Shown: piece by piece, positions 52,976 through 62,863 of the stretch
Numbering within the stretch: the stretch's first letter is position 1
How the letters are laid out: every line of letters begins with the position of its first letter
Assembly: GCF_003860525.1 (NCBI RefSeq)
Contig: NZ_CP034161.1
Location: 434,001-498,000 of the forward strand
Reading direction: 5' to 3'
DNA from: Epilithonimonas vandammei
GTDB lineage: Bacteria; Bacteroidota; Bacteroidia; Flavobacteriales; Weeksellaceae
DNA length: 64,000 nt
The notes under the pieces: model-generated
Database searches by the model: none
Seen by the model: the letters and a program-made list of their open reading frames with translations, nothing else
Told to the model about the DNA's origin: nothing
Translations under genes and position numbers: made by a program

Positions 52976-53737
52976 TTATAAACTTATTTCAAACACATCT
53001 CTTTCATTCAAAAAAGGAAACTTATTTCGGTATTCTTTCAATTCTTGTAAATTCCATTCGGTTATGATGAGGTTGTTTTTTCTTTCGGAGATTTCTCGTC
53101 CGTCTGGAAAATAGACTAATGAACTTTCCTCATATTCAAGGTTATAGCCATCTATTCCAATTCTGTTTAATCCAAAAAGAAAAGCCTGATTTTCAATCGA
53201 ACGTGCTTTTAACAATGATTTCCAAGCTTCAACTCTGGATTTTGGCCAATTCGCAACATATAAAACGGCATCATAATCATTCTGATTTCTTGAGAAAACA
53301 GGAAAACGTAAATCAAAACAAACCTGTAAAAGAATTTTAAATCCCTTATAATCAATGATTTTTCGATTTGTTCCTGCGGTGTAGATTTTATCTTCTCCGG
53401 AATAAGAAAACAAATGTCTTTTGTCGTAATATTCAAAACTTTCATCTGGAAAAACAAAATAAAATCTATTATAGAATTTTCCATTTTCCTCCACAGAAAC
53501 ACTTCCTGCAACTGCCGAATTTTTCCTTTTGGCAAAGGATTTCATCCAAGTCAAAGTTTCTAGATTTCTGTCGGCAACTTCGTCCGCTTCCATACAAAAT
53601 CCGGTAGAAAACATCTCTGGAAACAGAAATAAATCCGCTTCAACGGAACTCAATTCCTGCTCGATCAGCTGGAAATTAGCCTCTTTATTTTTCCAGATAA
53701 TATCCAGATTCAATCCTGCAATTCTAATTGATGACAT
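52976..53737 (-). CDS. Omega-amidase-like carbon-nitrogen hydrolase
   Basis: A 253-residue nitrilase-superfamily enzyme starting at ATG 53737 (an upstream frame of 14 residues is not needed). The triad is present: Glu in LFLFPEMFSTGF, Lys in YYDKRHLFSYSGED, and Cys in LLQVCFDLRFP. The KRHLFSYSGED stretch resembles YafV/Nit2-type omega-amidases, which hydrolyse alpha-ketoglutaramate. Cytosolic, single gene. Confidence 0.85.
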   Translation of the reverse strand: MSSIRIAGLNLDIIWKNKEANFQLIEQELSSVEADLFLFPEMFSTGFCMEADEVADRNLETLTWMKSFAKRKNSAVAGSVSVEENGKFYNRFYFVFPDESFEYYDKRHLFSYSGEDKIYTAGTNRKIIDYKGFKILLQVCFDLRFPVFSRNQNDYDAVLYVANWPKSRVEAWKSLLKARSIENQAFLFGLNRIGIDGYNLEYEESSLVYFPDGREISERKNNLIITEWNLQELKEYRNKFPFLNERDVFEISL

Positions 53738-53929
53738 TCTAATAAATTTACTGCAAGTTATAACTTTGAAAGATTTCAATCATAATATTATCTTAATAAA
53801 AATCTATTATCTCCTATCTTATTGCGTTAAAGTTTACTAAAAAACCGTTAAAAATTTAGTTTGTAACATTCTGATAATGATTTATATATAATTTTGCACC
53901 ACTAAAACAAAAAATTAATTTTATACTTA

Positions 53930-54730
53930 ATGAAGAAATTCCCATTACTGTTATGCTTGATTTACATGGTAACAACCTCTTTTTATCCGTCAGGTTCCGA
54001 GAACAAAAAATCTCTGCAACCCTTGTCAGTAAAAGAAATTAAGCTAACGCCAAAAAAGAATTTCTCTCCAAAAAACCCAGCTGAAGAAATCTACAGACAA
54101 CTTCAGTTTACGGATGAAAAATTGAATTTTGAAGTCTTTGAAAAAGCTTATTTAGGATTCCAAAATTTGAAAAAATCCGGTAAACTGCAGCCAACGGCAA
54201 ACCTGCTTTCTGTATGTGATTTCAGCTTGTCTTCTAACAAAAAAAGACTTTGGGTCATTAACGTGGACGAGAAAAAAGTGCTTTTTAATTCGCTTGTAGC
54301 ACACGGAAAAGGTACAGGAGAAGAGTTTGCGACCCAGTTTTCTAATGTAGAAAACTCGCATCAGTCCAGCCTAGGATTTTACATTACAGAGCAAACGTAT
54401 ACCGGTGACAATGGCTATTCCCTGCGTTTATTCGGGATGGATAAAGGTTATAATGATGCTGCTCTGGAACGCTGCATCGTGATGCACGGCGCTAATTATG
54501 TCAGCGAAGATTTTATTAAAGCAGAAAAACGACTTGGGAGAAGCTGGGGATGTCCTGCTGTCCCCAGAGAGCTTGCCGAGCCTATCATCAACACGATAAA
54601 AAATCAGACTTGTCTTTTTATTTATTATCCGGATCAAAACTATCTTGCCGGCTCGCAATGGCTTAAAGGAACTGAGGAGAAAGATAAAATCTTGGATTCT
54701 TTGGAGCAGCAGAAAATGGCTACGAATTGA
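53930..54730 (+). CDS. Murein L,D-transpeptidase catalytic-domain protein
   Basis: A 266-residue exported protein with an N-terminal signal (about 1-22) of the YkuD_2 family. LWVINVDEKKVLFNSLVAHGKGTG begins the catalytic domain. The motif with conserved His and Cys is IVMHGANYVSEDF then RLGRSWGCPAVPREL. It likely cross-links or remodels peptidoglycan in the periplasm. A -7-like TAATTTTG lies at 53889-53896. A strong terminator follows the gene. Confidence 0.85.
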   Translation: MKKFPLLLCLIYMVTTSFYPSGSENKKSLQPLSVKEIKLTPKKNFSPKNPAEEIYRQLQFTDEKLNFEVFEKAYLGFQNLKKSGKLQPTANLLSVCDFSLSSNKKRLWVINVDEKKVLFNSLVAHGKGTGEEFATQFSNVENSHQSSLGFYITEQTYTGDNGYSLRLFGMDKGYNDAALERCIVMHGANYVSEDFIKAEKRLGRSWGCPAVPRELAEPIINTIKNQTCLFIYYPDQNYLAGSQWLKGTEEKDKILDSLEQQKMATN

Positions 54731-54752
54731 TAATTCCTCTTTTCAATCGCAT

Positions 54753-54790
54753 AAAAAACCCTTCAGATTTGTAAATCTGAAGGGTTTTTT
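54753..54790. terminator. Strong bidirectional terminator
   Basis: A near-perfect palindrome: AAAAAACCCTTCAGATT (54753-54769) with AATCTGAAGGGTTTTTT (54774-54790), loop TGTA. It serves the transpeptidase gene and the converging response regulator gene. Confidence 0.9.
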
Positions 54791-54804
54791 ATGATTGATA
54801 ATTA

Positions 54805-55494
54805 TTATGGATTCTTTACCAATAATCGGAAACCTTCGCCGTGAACGTTGATGATTTCCAAACCTTCATCATCTTTAAGAAGTTTTCTCAGTTTTGCGAT
54901 GTAAACATCCATACTTCTCGCCGTGAAATAATTCTCTTTTTTCCAGATTTTTCTCAAAGCTAAATCTCTCGGCATAAAGTCGTTTCTGTGGATGCAAAGC
55001 AATTTCAAAAGTTCGTTTTCTTTTGGAGAAAGCTTGTATTCGTTTTCGCCAACTCGTAGTTGTCTCAACATAGAATCGAAGAAAATATTACTGATTTTAA
55101 ACTGCTCCTGGTCTTCATTTTCCAAAACAGCGCTTCTTTGTAGAATGGCTTTGATTTTATAAAGAAGTAACTCAGTATCAAATGGTTTTGTGATGTAATC
55201 ATCCGCTCCCAATTGATAACCTTTCAAGATATCTTCACGCATATTTCTTGCGGTCAAGAAAATGATTGGTGTGTTTTTATCAATTTTCTTCACATCTTCT
55301 GCCAAAGAAAATCCGTCTTTTTTCGGCATCATTACATCGAAAATGCAGATGTCGAATTCCTTTTCTGTAAACTCTTTCAGTCCTATTTCTCCGTCGGTTG
55401 CCAGTGTTACCTCGAAGTTGTTGATGGTTAAATAATCCTTAAGAACTGCGCCAAAACTTTGGTCGTCTTCTACTAATAATATTCTGTTGCTCAT
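54805..55494 (-). CDS. OmpR/PhoB-type response regulator
   Basis: A 229-residue regulator. The receiver domain (1-120) has the acidic pair EDD, the phosphorylation Asp in CIFDVMMPKKDG, Thr in FLTARN, and Lys in TKPF. The C-terminal winged helix (about 130-229) ends IINVHGEGFRLL. Similar to RprY-type regulators of Bacteroides. It lies 137 bp downstream of the histidine kinase on the same strand, so they form a pair. Confidence 0.92.
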   Translation of the reverse strand: MSNRILLVEDDQSFGAVLKDYLTINNFEVTLATDGEIGLKEFTEKEFDICIFDVMMPKKDGFSLAEDVKKIDKNTPIIFLTARNMREDILKGYQLGADDYITKPFDTELLLYKIKAILQRSAVLENEDQEQFKISNIFFDSMLRQLRVGENEYKLSPKENELLKLLCIHRNDFMPRDLALRKIWKKENYFTARSMDVYIAKLRKLLKDDEGLEIINVHGEGFRLLVKNP

Positions 55495-55631
55495 AGCTTT
55501 TTGATTTAATAATTAAAATTGAAGAATTCTTGATTCTTCGGTTTTCTCAATATTTTGATTGGTTATTTAAAATTTGATTTCGATTTTTTCCTTTACGTTT
55601 TAGTTCTGCTTCATTCAAATCAATTAGTTGT

Positions 55632-57173
55632 TTATATTATCGGAAGTTTTATGGTGAATGTGCTTCCTTTTCCTTTATGAGAATCTACGTGGATTTGACC
55701 TTTATGATTCTCAATAATCTTTTTCACATAAGACAATCCAAGTCCTTGTCCTTTTACGTTATGGATGTTTCCTGTTTCTTCTCGGAAGAATTTTTCAAAG
55801 ATTTTATTTTTATTGGTTGATTCCATTCCCATTCCTTTGTCGGAAATTTCGATGACGTACCAGTTGCCTTCGTTTCTCGTGCTGACTTTTATTTCTGGCG
55901 TTTCTGGAGAATATTTGTTAGCGTTATCAAGAAGATTGATTAAGGCATTCGAAATATGAAATTCATCGATTAAGAAATTATATTTAGTCGCATTAAAATC
56001 TGTTGTCAAACTTCCGTTTCTTTCATTCACAATTAGTCGGAAAGATTCTGCAATACTTTTTATCAATTCCCGAACGTTGGTTTCTTTCAAATGAAGAGGC
56101 ATTTCGTTTCGTTCCAGTTTGGACATATTCAGAACGGTTTCAACCTGCTTTTTCATCCTCAGATTTTCCTGTTTTATTAGCCCTGAATAATATTTGACTT
56201 TGTCTGGGTCAGTGGCGATTTTATCATTAGCCAAAGAATCCGTCGCCACAGAAATCGTAGCCAAAGGGGTTTTGAACTCGTGAGACATATTATTGATGAA
56301 ATCAGTCTTGACTTCGGCAATCTTTTTCTGTCTCATCATATAATTAATAGAGATAATATAAATCCCCAAAATCGTCAACAACGAAATGAAAGTTCCCAAC
56401 AACATTGGTAAATTGTGTTTTACCAAAGAATAATCCTTTCTTGGAAAAACCAATGCCAGAGTATAAAGTGTTCTATCTTTACTGTCTGTAAAAAGCGGAT
56501 AAGTATAATTAGTTTTATCTTTTTGGTCAAGATAAATGTTGTTTGCAATAGTCGTTAATTGATTGGTTTTGTTGATGACACCAAAGCCAAATTTGGTATC
56601 AATTCCTTTCAATCTCAGTTCTTTAGAAATGACGGAATCAATGGTTTTGCTGTCAACACGTTTTTCTATCGGAAGATTAGTCGCACTCAAACGTGCGAAT
56701 TCCTTCATCTGATAAGAATTATTATCAATATCCCGACTAATGTTGGTTGTCAAGGGTTCTGGCGAACTTCTTTTCAGTTTTAATTGGCCTTCGTCTTTAT
56801 AAAGTTTCGTTGTGTACAAAGTGTCACCTTTTGCCGAAACTGGAATATTTTGTTTCTCAACGATGCTTGTTTGGAAAAGAATATTTGAACGATTCGCAGA
56901 ATCGGAACTTTGCTGAATGAAAGTCTTAGTTGGTTGATTTTTAGAAGCTAAAACTTCCTTTCCAACATTGTTATAAGTCTCATTCCAATATTTGTTGACT
57001 TCGATTTGATTTATTTTTTGAGTTGAAGTTTCTAACGCGGAATAAACTTTATTAGAAAAATCCTGCTCAAGCGAAGTATATAATTCTTTAATCCAATATA
57101 ACTGCAGCGAGACAAAAACCACCAAGGAAATTGTCATAAAAACAGATATAATAGGAATAAACTTGTTGTTCAT
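55632..57173 (-). CDS. Sensor histidine kinase
   Basis: A 513-residue membrane kinase. TM1 (about 7-29), a long periplasmic sensor region (about 30-255), TM2 (about 262-285), then HisKA with SHEFKTPLATIS (His at about 298), and HATPase_c with N box NALINLLDNANKYS, G1 SDKGMGM and G2 GQGLGLSYV. All motifs are present. The cognate regulator gene follows. The signal is unknown; the layout recalls RprX. Confidence 0.92.
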   Translation of the reverse strand: MNNKFIPIISVFMTISLVVFVSLQLYWIKELYTSLEQDFSNKVYSALETSTQKINQIEVNKYWNETYNNVGKEVLASKNQPTKTFIQQSSDSANRSNILFQTSIVEKQNIPVSAKGDTLYTTKLYKDEGQLKLKRSSPEPLTTNISRDIDNNSYQMKEFARLSATNLPIEKRVDSKTIDSVISKELRLKGIDTKFGFGVINKTNQLTTIANNIYLDQKDKTNYTYPLFTDSKDRTLYTLALVFPRKDYSLVKHNLPMLLGTFISLLTILGIYIISINYMMRQKKIAEVKTDFINNMSHEFKTPLATISVATDSLANDKIATDPDKVKYYSGLIKQENLRMKKQVETVLNMSKLERNEMPLHLKETNVRELIKSIAESFRLIVNERNGSLTTDFNATKYNFLIDEFHISNALINLLDNANKYSPETPEIKVSTRNEGNWYVIEISDKGMGMESTNKNKIFEKFFREETGNIHNVKGQGLGLSYVKKIIENHKGQIHVDSHKGKGSTFTIKLPII

Positions 57174-57362
57174 ATATTTTTTTAAGTTTGAAAAGTTAAA
57201 ATTACGCTTTTTAAGAATATCTCAACAATAATAACGTGCTGTAATTATTAAAAATTTCTTAAAACGTCGTTTTTTAACATTTTATTGTGAATAAACAAAA
57301 ATATTGCCATAAGAAAAGTTTGGTGTGATTTTTTATAACTAATTTTACAAAAAGCAAAAGTT

Positions 57363-57848
57363 ATGAACTCAGAAATTGTTTTTAATAAGGACTCGGAAAC
57401 AGGAGTTTATGTGATGAAAGTTTACAAAGCCGACGTTTCCACGCTTTGGGATTATTTTACAAAGCCAGAATTGATTGACCAATGGTGGGCGCCAAAACCT
57501 TGGAAATGCGAAACCGAAAAAATGGATTTTCGGGAAAACGGAAATTGGTTGTATGCAATGAAAGGTCCGAACGGAGAAAAAGAAATGGCATTAGCAAATT
57601 ATAGTGAAATAATGCCTCACAGGAGTATTGCGTGGACAGATGCTTTCGCCGATGACAAAGGAAAAGTGAGGACAGATTTACCTCAAACGTCTTGGCTGAT
57701 TGGTTTCACAGGAATTGATGAAGGCACAAGAATGACTTTCAACCTGCATTTCAACTCCAAAGAAGAAATGAATCAGCTCATTGATATGGGTTTTGAAGAA
57801 GGCTTCAAAATGGGACTGAATCAGTTGGAGGATTTGTTAAATCGATGA
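57363..57848 (+). CDS. SRPBCC/AHSA1-domain protein
   Basis: A 161-residue cytosolic protein. Typical AHSA1 signatures are STLWDYFTKPELIDQWWAPKPWKCETEKMDFRENGNWLYAM and the final helix EEMNQLIDMGFEEGFKMGLNQLEDLL. Hydrophobic-ligand binding is expected, and such proteins act as stress or toxin-response proteins; exact role unknown. A TAATTTTA -7-like box lies just before it. Confidence 0.8.
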   Translation: MNSEIVFNKDSETGVYVMKVYKADVSTLWDYFTKPELIDQWWAPKPWKCETEKMDFRENGNWLYAMKGPNGEKEMALANYSEIMPHRSIAWTDAFADDKGKVRTDLPQTSWLIGFTGIDEGTRMTFNLHFNSKEEMNQLIDMGFEEGFKMGLNQLEDLLNR

Positions 57849-57903
57849 TTTGATAATTTGTTGATTAGGATATTAATCGTATAATCAACAAATTACCTAA
57901 TTA

Positions 57904-58248
57904 TTATGTCAATTCAATCTCTTCATCAATAAAATACTGTATAATCGCTTTTTTCATCAGAAGCGATTGTTCGTTAGGTTTTAATTCAGGAAGGTCGTCC
58001 AACTTTTCGAATTGTGGCCAGCCATCTTCATAATGCGTGAATTTGTAATATCCAAAAGGTTCCAACAACCTGCAAACTGCAATATGAACCAAATTGACTT
58101 TATCATCTTTCGTGAATTTCTGTTGCCCACTTCCCAATTCCTGAACCCCAATAATGAATAGAAAAGTTTCTATCGGAGGGTTTTTCTCCGTTTGAAAATT
58201 AATTTCAAAAAAGTGTTCTATTTTTTTCCAGATCTCTGCCTCGTTCAT
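57904..58248 (-). CDS. Hypothetical protein, 114 aa
   Basis: A small acidic cytosolic protein, MNEAEIWKKIEHFFEINFQTEKNPPIETFLFIIGVQELGSG..., that is probably all-helical. The block LFIIGVQELG is typical of small conserved flavobacterial proteins. It begins 2 bp after the stop of the oligopeptidase gene, so they form an operon. Function unknown. Confidence 0.65.
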   Translation of the reverse strand: MNEAEIWKKIEHFFEINFQTEKNPPIETFLFIIGVQELGSGQQKFTKDDKVNLVHIAVCRLLEPFGYYKFTHYEDGWPQFEKLDDLPELKPNEQSLLMKKAIIQYFIDEEIELT

Positions 58249-58250
58249 AA

Positions 58251-60296
58251 TTATTTCTTTAAACCTTCAACTTTAAACAAAAACGCATATTCCAAAGCGA
58301 CTTCTTTTAAACTTTCGAATCGTCCGCTTGCACCGCCGTGTCCGGAGCTCATATCGGTTTTGAAAATCAGAATATTGTTATCTGTCTTTAAATCTCTCAA
58401 TTTTGCTGTCCATTTTGCGGGCTCCCAATATTGAACTTGAGAATCGTGAAAACCTGTTGTAATAAGCGTATTTGGATAATCTTTCGCTTCGATATTGTCA
58501 TAAGGCGAATAGGATTTCATATAATCATAATATTCTTTCTCATTCGGATTTCCCCATTCGTCATATTCTCCGGTTGTCAATGGAATGGTTTCATCCAACA
58601 TTGTTGTCACTACATCTACAAAAGGAACCTGCGCCACAATACCGTGGAATAATTCGGGATTGTAATTCATCACAGCTCCCATTAATAGTCCACCTGCGCT
58701 TCCGCCCATTGCGTAAAGATGTCTTGGAGATGTATAATGGTGTGAAATCAAGTGTTTTGCAGCATCAATAAAATCAAAAAATGTGTTTTTTTTCCGGAGC
58801 ATTTTGCCATCTTCGTACCATTCCCGCCCTAGATATTCACCGCCGCGGATGTGAGCAATCGCGTAGATAAAACCTCTGTCCAGTAATGATAATCTTACGC
58901 TGGAAAATGTAGCATCCACGGTGTGTCCGTAACTTCCGTAACCATAAAGCAAAAGTGGAGTGTCAGCAGATTTTGGTGTATTTTTATGATAAACTAGTGA
59001 GATCGCAATTTCTTTTCCGTCTCTTGCAATAGCCCAGATGCGCTCAGAAATATAATTCTCCGGGAAGAATTTTCCACCCAAAACTTCCTGTTGTTTAAGA
59101 AGCGTGGTGGTTTTGTCCTTCATATTATATTCATAAGTAGACGCAGGCTTGGTCATTGATGTATACCCGAACCTCAGAATATCTGTGTCAAACTCCATAT
59201 TAATACCAATATATGCAGTGTAAGTCGGATCTGAAAAAGGTAGATAATAGGAGTTATTGTTTTGATTATCAATAATATTAATTTGTAAAAGTCCTTTTTG
59301 GCGTTCTTCCAGCACGAAATAGTTTCTGAAAATCTCAAAACCCTCCAATAAAACGTCTTCTCTGTGAGGAATATAGTCTTCCCAATATTCCAAAGAAGGT
59401 GTTTCTACTTTGGTTTTCACAATCTTGAAGTTGGTAGCATCATCCGCATTGGTAATAATGTAAAAATCATCCTGATAATGCTCAACTGAATATTCTAGAT
59501 CTTCCGTTCTTGGCTGTATAAGTTTCCAATCTGCAAAAACATTATTGGCTGGAATAAATCTCATCTCATCTTCATTAGTGGAGGATGATGCGATGAATAT
59601 ATACTCCAATGATTTTGTTTTGAAAAGACTAACATCAAAAGTTTCATCTTTCTCATGATATATTAAAATATCATTTTCGGGATCGGTTCCCAGTTTATGT
59701 CGGTAGATTTGGAATGCCCGTAAGCTAGCATCTTTTCTGATGTAGAAAACATGTTCATTATCTCCTGCCCAGACTGCTTTTCCGGTAGTGTTTTCTATGA
59801 TGTCTGGGTAAACTTTTCCGGTTTTGATATTTTTGAAAAAAATGGTGTAAATCCGTCTTCCCACTGTATCTGTAGAATAAGCAATAACCTTATTATCAAC
59901 ACTTACAGAAATACTTCCAGTCTCGAAAAATGCTTCGTCTCCCGCCAGAATATTGGCATCCAAAAGTATTTCTTCCTCGTTTTCCAAAGTCTGGAACTTT
60001 CTGGAAAAAATTGGATATTCTCTACCTTCCTCATAACGAACTATGTACCAATATCCGTTGAAAAAATATGGTAACGACTCGTCATCTTTTTTATAACGAG
60101 CCTTCATCTCCTCAAATAATTCGTTTTGGAGATCTTCGGTATCTTTCAGTACAAAGTCGGAATAAGCATTTTCCTCCTCAAGATATTGGATCACTTCCGG
60201 ATTTTCTCTTTCGTTCATCCAGAAATAAGGATCTATTCTTGTATCATTATGAACAGTAAGGATTTTCTCTCTTTTTCTAGCTTTTGGAGCGTTCAT
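58251..60296 (-). CDS. S9-family peptidase, oligopeptidase B-like
   Basis: A 681-residue serine peptidase. A seven-bladed propeller (about 60-390) precedes the alpha/beta hydrolase domain with the nucleophile in GGSAGGLLMG (Ser at about 538) and the catalytic Asp and His in the C-terminal part (LITTGFHDSQVQYWEP; SSGHGGASG). It resembles oligopeptidase B, which cuts small peptides after basic residues. No signal peptide, so cytosolic. It heads an operon with the 114-residue gene. Confidence 0.88.
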   Translation of the reverse strand: MNAPKARKREKILTVHNDTRIDPYFWMNERENPEVIQYLEEENAYSDFVLKDTEDLQNELFEEMKARYKKDDESLPYFFNGYWYIVRYEEGREYPIFSRKFQTLENEEEILLDANILAGDEAFFETGSISVSVDNKVIAYSTDTVGRRIYTIFFKNIKTGKVYPDIIENTTGKAVWAGDNEHVFYIRKDASLRAFQIYRHKLGTDPENDILIYHEKDETFDVSLFKTKSLEYIFIASSSTNEDEMRFIPANNVFADWKLIQPRTEDLEYSVEHYQDDFYIITNADDATNFKIVKTKVETPSLEYWEDYIPHREDVLLEGFEIFRNYFVLEERQKGLLQINIIDNQNNNSYYLPFSDPTYTAYIGINMEFDTDILRFGYTSMTKPASTYEYNMKDKTTTLLKQQEVLGGKFFPENYISERIWAIARDGKEIAISLVYHKNTPKSADTPLLLYGYGSYGHTVDATFSSVRLSLLDRGFIYAIAHIRGGEYLGREWYEDGKMLRKKNTFFDFIDAAKHLISHHYTSPRHLYAMGGSAGGLLMGAVMNYNPELFHGIVAQVPFVDVVTTMLDETIPLTTGEYDEWGNPNEKEYYDYMKSYSPYDNIEAKDYPNTLITTGFHDSQVQYWEPAKWTAKLRDLKTDNNILIFKTDMSSGHGGASGRFESLKEVALEYAFLFKVEGLKK

Positions 60297-60352
60297 TTCT
60301 TTTAAATCAATTATTAGCCTGAAATTACTTCAGATTAAACAAATGTAAACAA

Positions 60353-60386
60353 AAAACCATCCCAAAATTGAGGGACGGTTTTATTT
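60353..60386 (-). terminator. Terminator after hemD
   Basis: AAAACCATCCC (60353-60363) and GGGACGGTTTT (60372-60382) pair with one mismatch. On the minus strand a T run follows the stem, which fits termination of hemD transcripts. Confidence 0.7.
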
Positions 60387-60401
60387 TATCTCAGCAAAGA
60401 T

Positions 60402-61142
60402 CTATTTATTAATGCTTCTGATATATTTCTCTATCGCCATAGTCATAGACGGTGTTTCTTTGCTAGGCGCCATCACATTTACGGTGAGACCCGCTTCTTC
60501 CGCAGCAGCCTGAGTTGTGCTTCCAAAGACAGCAATCTTGGTTTCCTCTTGTTTAAAATCCGGAAAATTAATTCCTAAGGACTTAATTCCCTGAGGACTG
60601 AAGAAAACCAACATGTCGTATTCTTTTACATTGATGTCTGTTAAATCACTGGCAACTGTTTTGTACATTATCGCTCTTGTCCAGTCCATATTGGCAGCAT
60701 CCAGTACACGCGGGATTTCCGGAGTAAGGATATCAGAAGAAGGTAGCAGATATTTTTCACTTGGATGTTTTTTGAACAGCGGCGAAAGATCAGAAAAATT
60801 CTTCTCACCAAAGCTGATTTTTCTTTTTCTGTAAACTATATGCTTCTGAAGATAATTTGCGATGGCCTCTGACTGGCAGATGTAACGCATAGAATCCGGA
60901 ACGGCAAATCTCATTTCCTCTGCTAGACGAAAATAATGATCCACTGCATTTTTACTCGTGAAAATAATGCCTGTGTATTGTGTCAGGTCGATTTTCTGAG
61001 TTCTAAGTTCTTTGGCATCCACTCCCTGTACATGAATAAAAGGCCGAAAATCGATCTTGATTTTTTCCTTTTTAGCAATTTCCAAATAAGGTGAAGATTC
61101 ATTCGGAGCGGGCTGTGAAACTAAAATAGATTTGATTTTCAT
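60402..61142 (-). CDS. hemD: Uroporphyrinogen-III synthase
   Basis: A 246-residue protein with the two-domain HemD pattern: SILVSQPAPNESSPYLEIAKKEKIKIDFRPFI at the start, GIIFTSKNAVDHYF, YLLPSSDILTPEI, and FFSPQGIKSL near the end, AVFGSTTQAAAEEAGL. It cyclises hydroxymethylbilane for haem synthesis. The DUF4271 gene lies directly upstream (24-bp gap), a common Bacteroidota arrangement. Confidence 0.88.
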   Translation of the reverse strand: MKIKSILVSQPAPNESSPYLEIAKKEKIKIDFRPFIHVQGVDAKELRTQKIDLTQYTGIIFTSKNAVDHYFRLAEEMRFAVPDSMRYICQSEAIANYLQKHIVYRKRKISFGEKNFSDLSPLFKKHPSEKYLLPSSDILTPEIPRVLDAANMDWTRAIMYKTVASDLTDINVKEYDMLVFFSPQGIKSLGINFPDFKQEETKIAVFGSTTQAAAEEAGLTVNVMAPSKETPSMTMAIEKYIRSINK

Positions 61143-61166
61143 CTCAAAACGTGTTGGTTACATTGA

Positions 61167-61805
61167 TTAAAACAAGAACTTCCAAAGTACTAAAACGGGT
61201 ACTATTTGAAGCGTGCAAATATACAAAAATTTATAATACCACTTTTCCGGCAATATAGGCTGGTTATGGAAAATATATACTAGATTTTTTAATATGAATG
61301 ATCCCATAAACAGAAAAATAATTATATAAAAATATTGTACCAAATCCACCGGATAGTAATAAAGAATAAAACTCAGTATAATAAAAGCTATTGATTCCAG
61401 AAAAAAGAATTTGCTTGCGATGAGCGTAAGACTTTTCAGATTTTTATTACTTCCAACGCTGGAATAGAACAGAAATGTGAGAATATTCCTCAAGAAATCA
61501 AAAATGAGCAATGTAATCAGAGTAAATCCGAATTTATTAAGCTCCCATCCAAAAATATGGATATCTGATATAACTTTAGGAATTACCGGAACAAACTGTG
61601 ATAGCAGCAGTGCTACCATCAAACATCTAACGAACGAAACGATGATCCAGGTGGGTGTAAGATTGTTAGAATCTTCCATCTTTTGCATTAGAAAATCTTT
61701 GACATTCGCATCTCTCTGAAAAACAGACAAAAGGATAATGTAGACAAAGATACTCCCAAGAATACAATATACCACCCAATCATTATGTTCTGCAATCCTT
61801 ATCAA
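61167..61805 (-). CDS. DUF4271 membrane protein
   Basis: A 212-residue inner-membrane protein with five to six helices. The pattern (a first helix with YCILGSIFVYIILLSVF, ...FDFLRNILTFLFYSSVG..., then several helices) fits DUF4271, which is usually encoded next to hemD. Function unknown. Confidence 0.8.
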   Translation of the reverse strand: MIRIAEHNDWVVYCILGSIFVYIILLSVFQRDANVKDFLMQKMEDSNNLTPTWIIVSFVRCLMVALLLSQFVPVIPKVISDIHIFGWELNKFGFTLITLLIFDFLRNILTFLFYSSVGSNKNLKSLTLIASKFFFLESIAFIILSFILYYYPVDLVQYFYIIIFLFMGSFILKNLVYIFHNQPILPEKWYYKFLYICTLQIVPVLVLWKFLF

Positions 61806-61910
61806 CAGTTAAAAATTTTTGCAAAAATAAGAATTTGATTAATGGTAAGACTGCTATTCATAAACTAATTTTCAAATTAGATGTTAAATAATTGAAAGAT
61901 GCGATCTACA

Positions 61911-61937
61911 AAAAAAAAACCTCGCTAAGCGAAGGCC
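61911..61937 (-). terminator. Terminator after the pseudogene at 61960
   Basis: On the minus strand, CCTTCGC/GCGAGG forms a hairpin with a TTA loop and one bulge, followed by about ten T. It lies downstream of the broken gene (61960-62292), as its terminator. Confidence 0.65.
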
Positions 61938-61959
61938 TGTTAATATAGAAAAATGTGTT

Positions 61960-62292
61960 TTACTTCTGATTAAGAAAATATTTAGCTGCGGCTTTTGCAA
62001 CTTATTTTTCCTCATCTGAAGCGACTGCATACAGTTCAACTGTTTTTCGGGATTGCATCAGAAGCCTTCCTTTCTGAATTGTTGCAAATGCTGCGTAATA
62101 GTAGGGCAGCCAATTGTTACTTTCCTTCGTAGCGATTTTATCAAAATCATTAGCTAATGCTGTATACTCATAAGCTGTTTTCTGTCCTTCTACGGTGGTT
62201 ATTTTTTCGGTTATTGTTCTTTCGAAAGCAGTCTGCACAAATGTAGTTGCTGATTAAAAAATTAATGCTGCAGTCAAGAAAATATTTTTCAT
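61960..62292 (-). pseudogene. Degraded exported TPR-like protein gene
   Basis: From ATG 62292 the frame reads MKNIFLTAALIF, then an in-frame TAA (62254-62256), then SATTFVQTAFERTITEKITTVEG... without a shift. A second TAA follows ...ASDEEK, and a third after VAKAAAKYFLNQK. The readable part resembles the beginning of a secreted helical-repeat protein in Chryseobacterium-like species, from memory. So two point nonsense mutations and probably a 3' loss have destroyed the gene. Confidence 0.65.
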
Positions 62293-62475
62293 ATATGATT
62301 AATTTATTGTTGTAAATTTCTGATTCTAAAATAGATTGCGCTTCCACTTGTATGAATTTTATTATACTGAATGGTTGTTTTTAATTGCTGAACTGTTTTT
62401 TTTAAAAGCTCAATTTGCGATATTATAGACAGCTGAATATAAGTCTTTTATATTCTTTCTATTGTCTACTAATTA

Positions 62476-62700
62476 TTATTGATCGCACCATTCGTTTTGT
62501 CTACCCTCTCCGTGGTTAGTAAAGGAATAACTCCCACTTGCATCTGTAGTTGCTCCACCATAGGTATCCTTAAGTGTTACATTAATGTCTTTCAGCGGTT
62601 TATTTCTATAAGTTACCTTTCCGGAAACAGTGGTTTGTGCCCAAATAATAAAACCAGTCAAAAGAAATAGAACTGTAATGATTCTTCCTTGCACTATCAT
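62476..62700 (-). pseudogene. Truncated TonB-receptor N-terminus (carboxypeptidase-like domain)
   Basis: A 74-residue frame with a signal peptide (VLFLLTGFIIWAQT) and a CarboxypepD_reg-type start (TVSGKVTYRNKPLKDINVTLKDTYGGATTDASGSYSF). Such a domain heads TonB-dependent receptors, but here the frame stops soon after (GEGRQNEWCDQ). No plug or barrel follows. It is therefore a remnant, not an active gene, and it lies beside another pseudogene. Confidence 0.6.
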
Positions 62701-62863
62701 AATGTTAATTTTGATCCAAAGATATATCAGTTGGTAGCAATACCGAATTATTTGTTACCGAACTGTTAAAAATTATGCCCGAGCCGTCAATGTTTCACGT
62801 AAAACAATTCCCATTACATTGGCTTTAAAATTGTTATATTTGATAAAATAAATAAACTATAAT

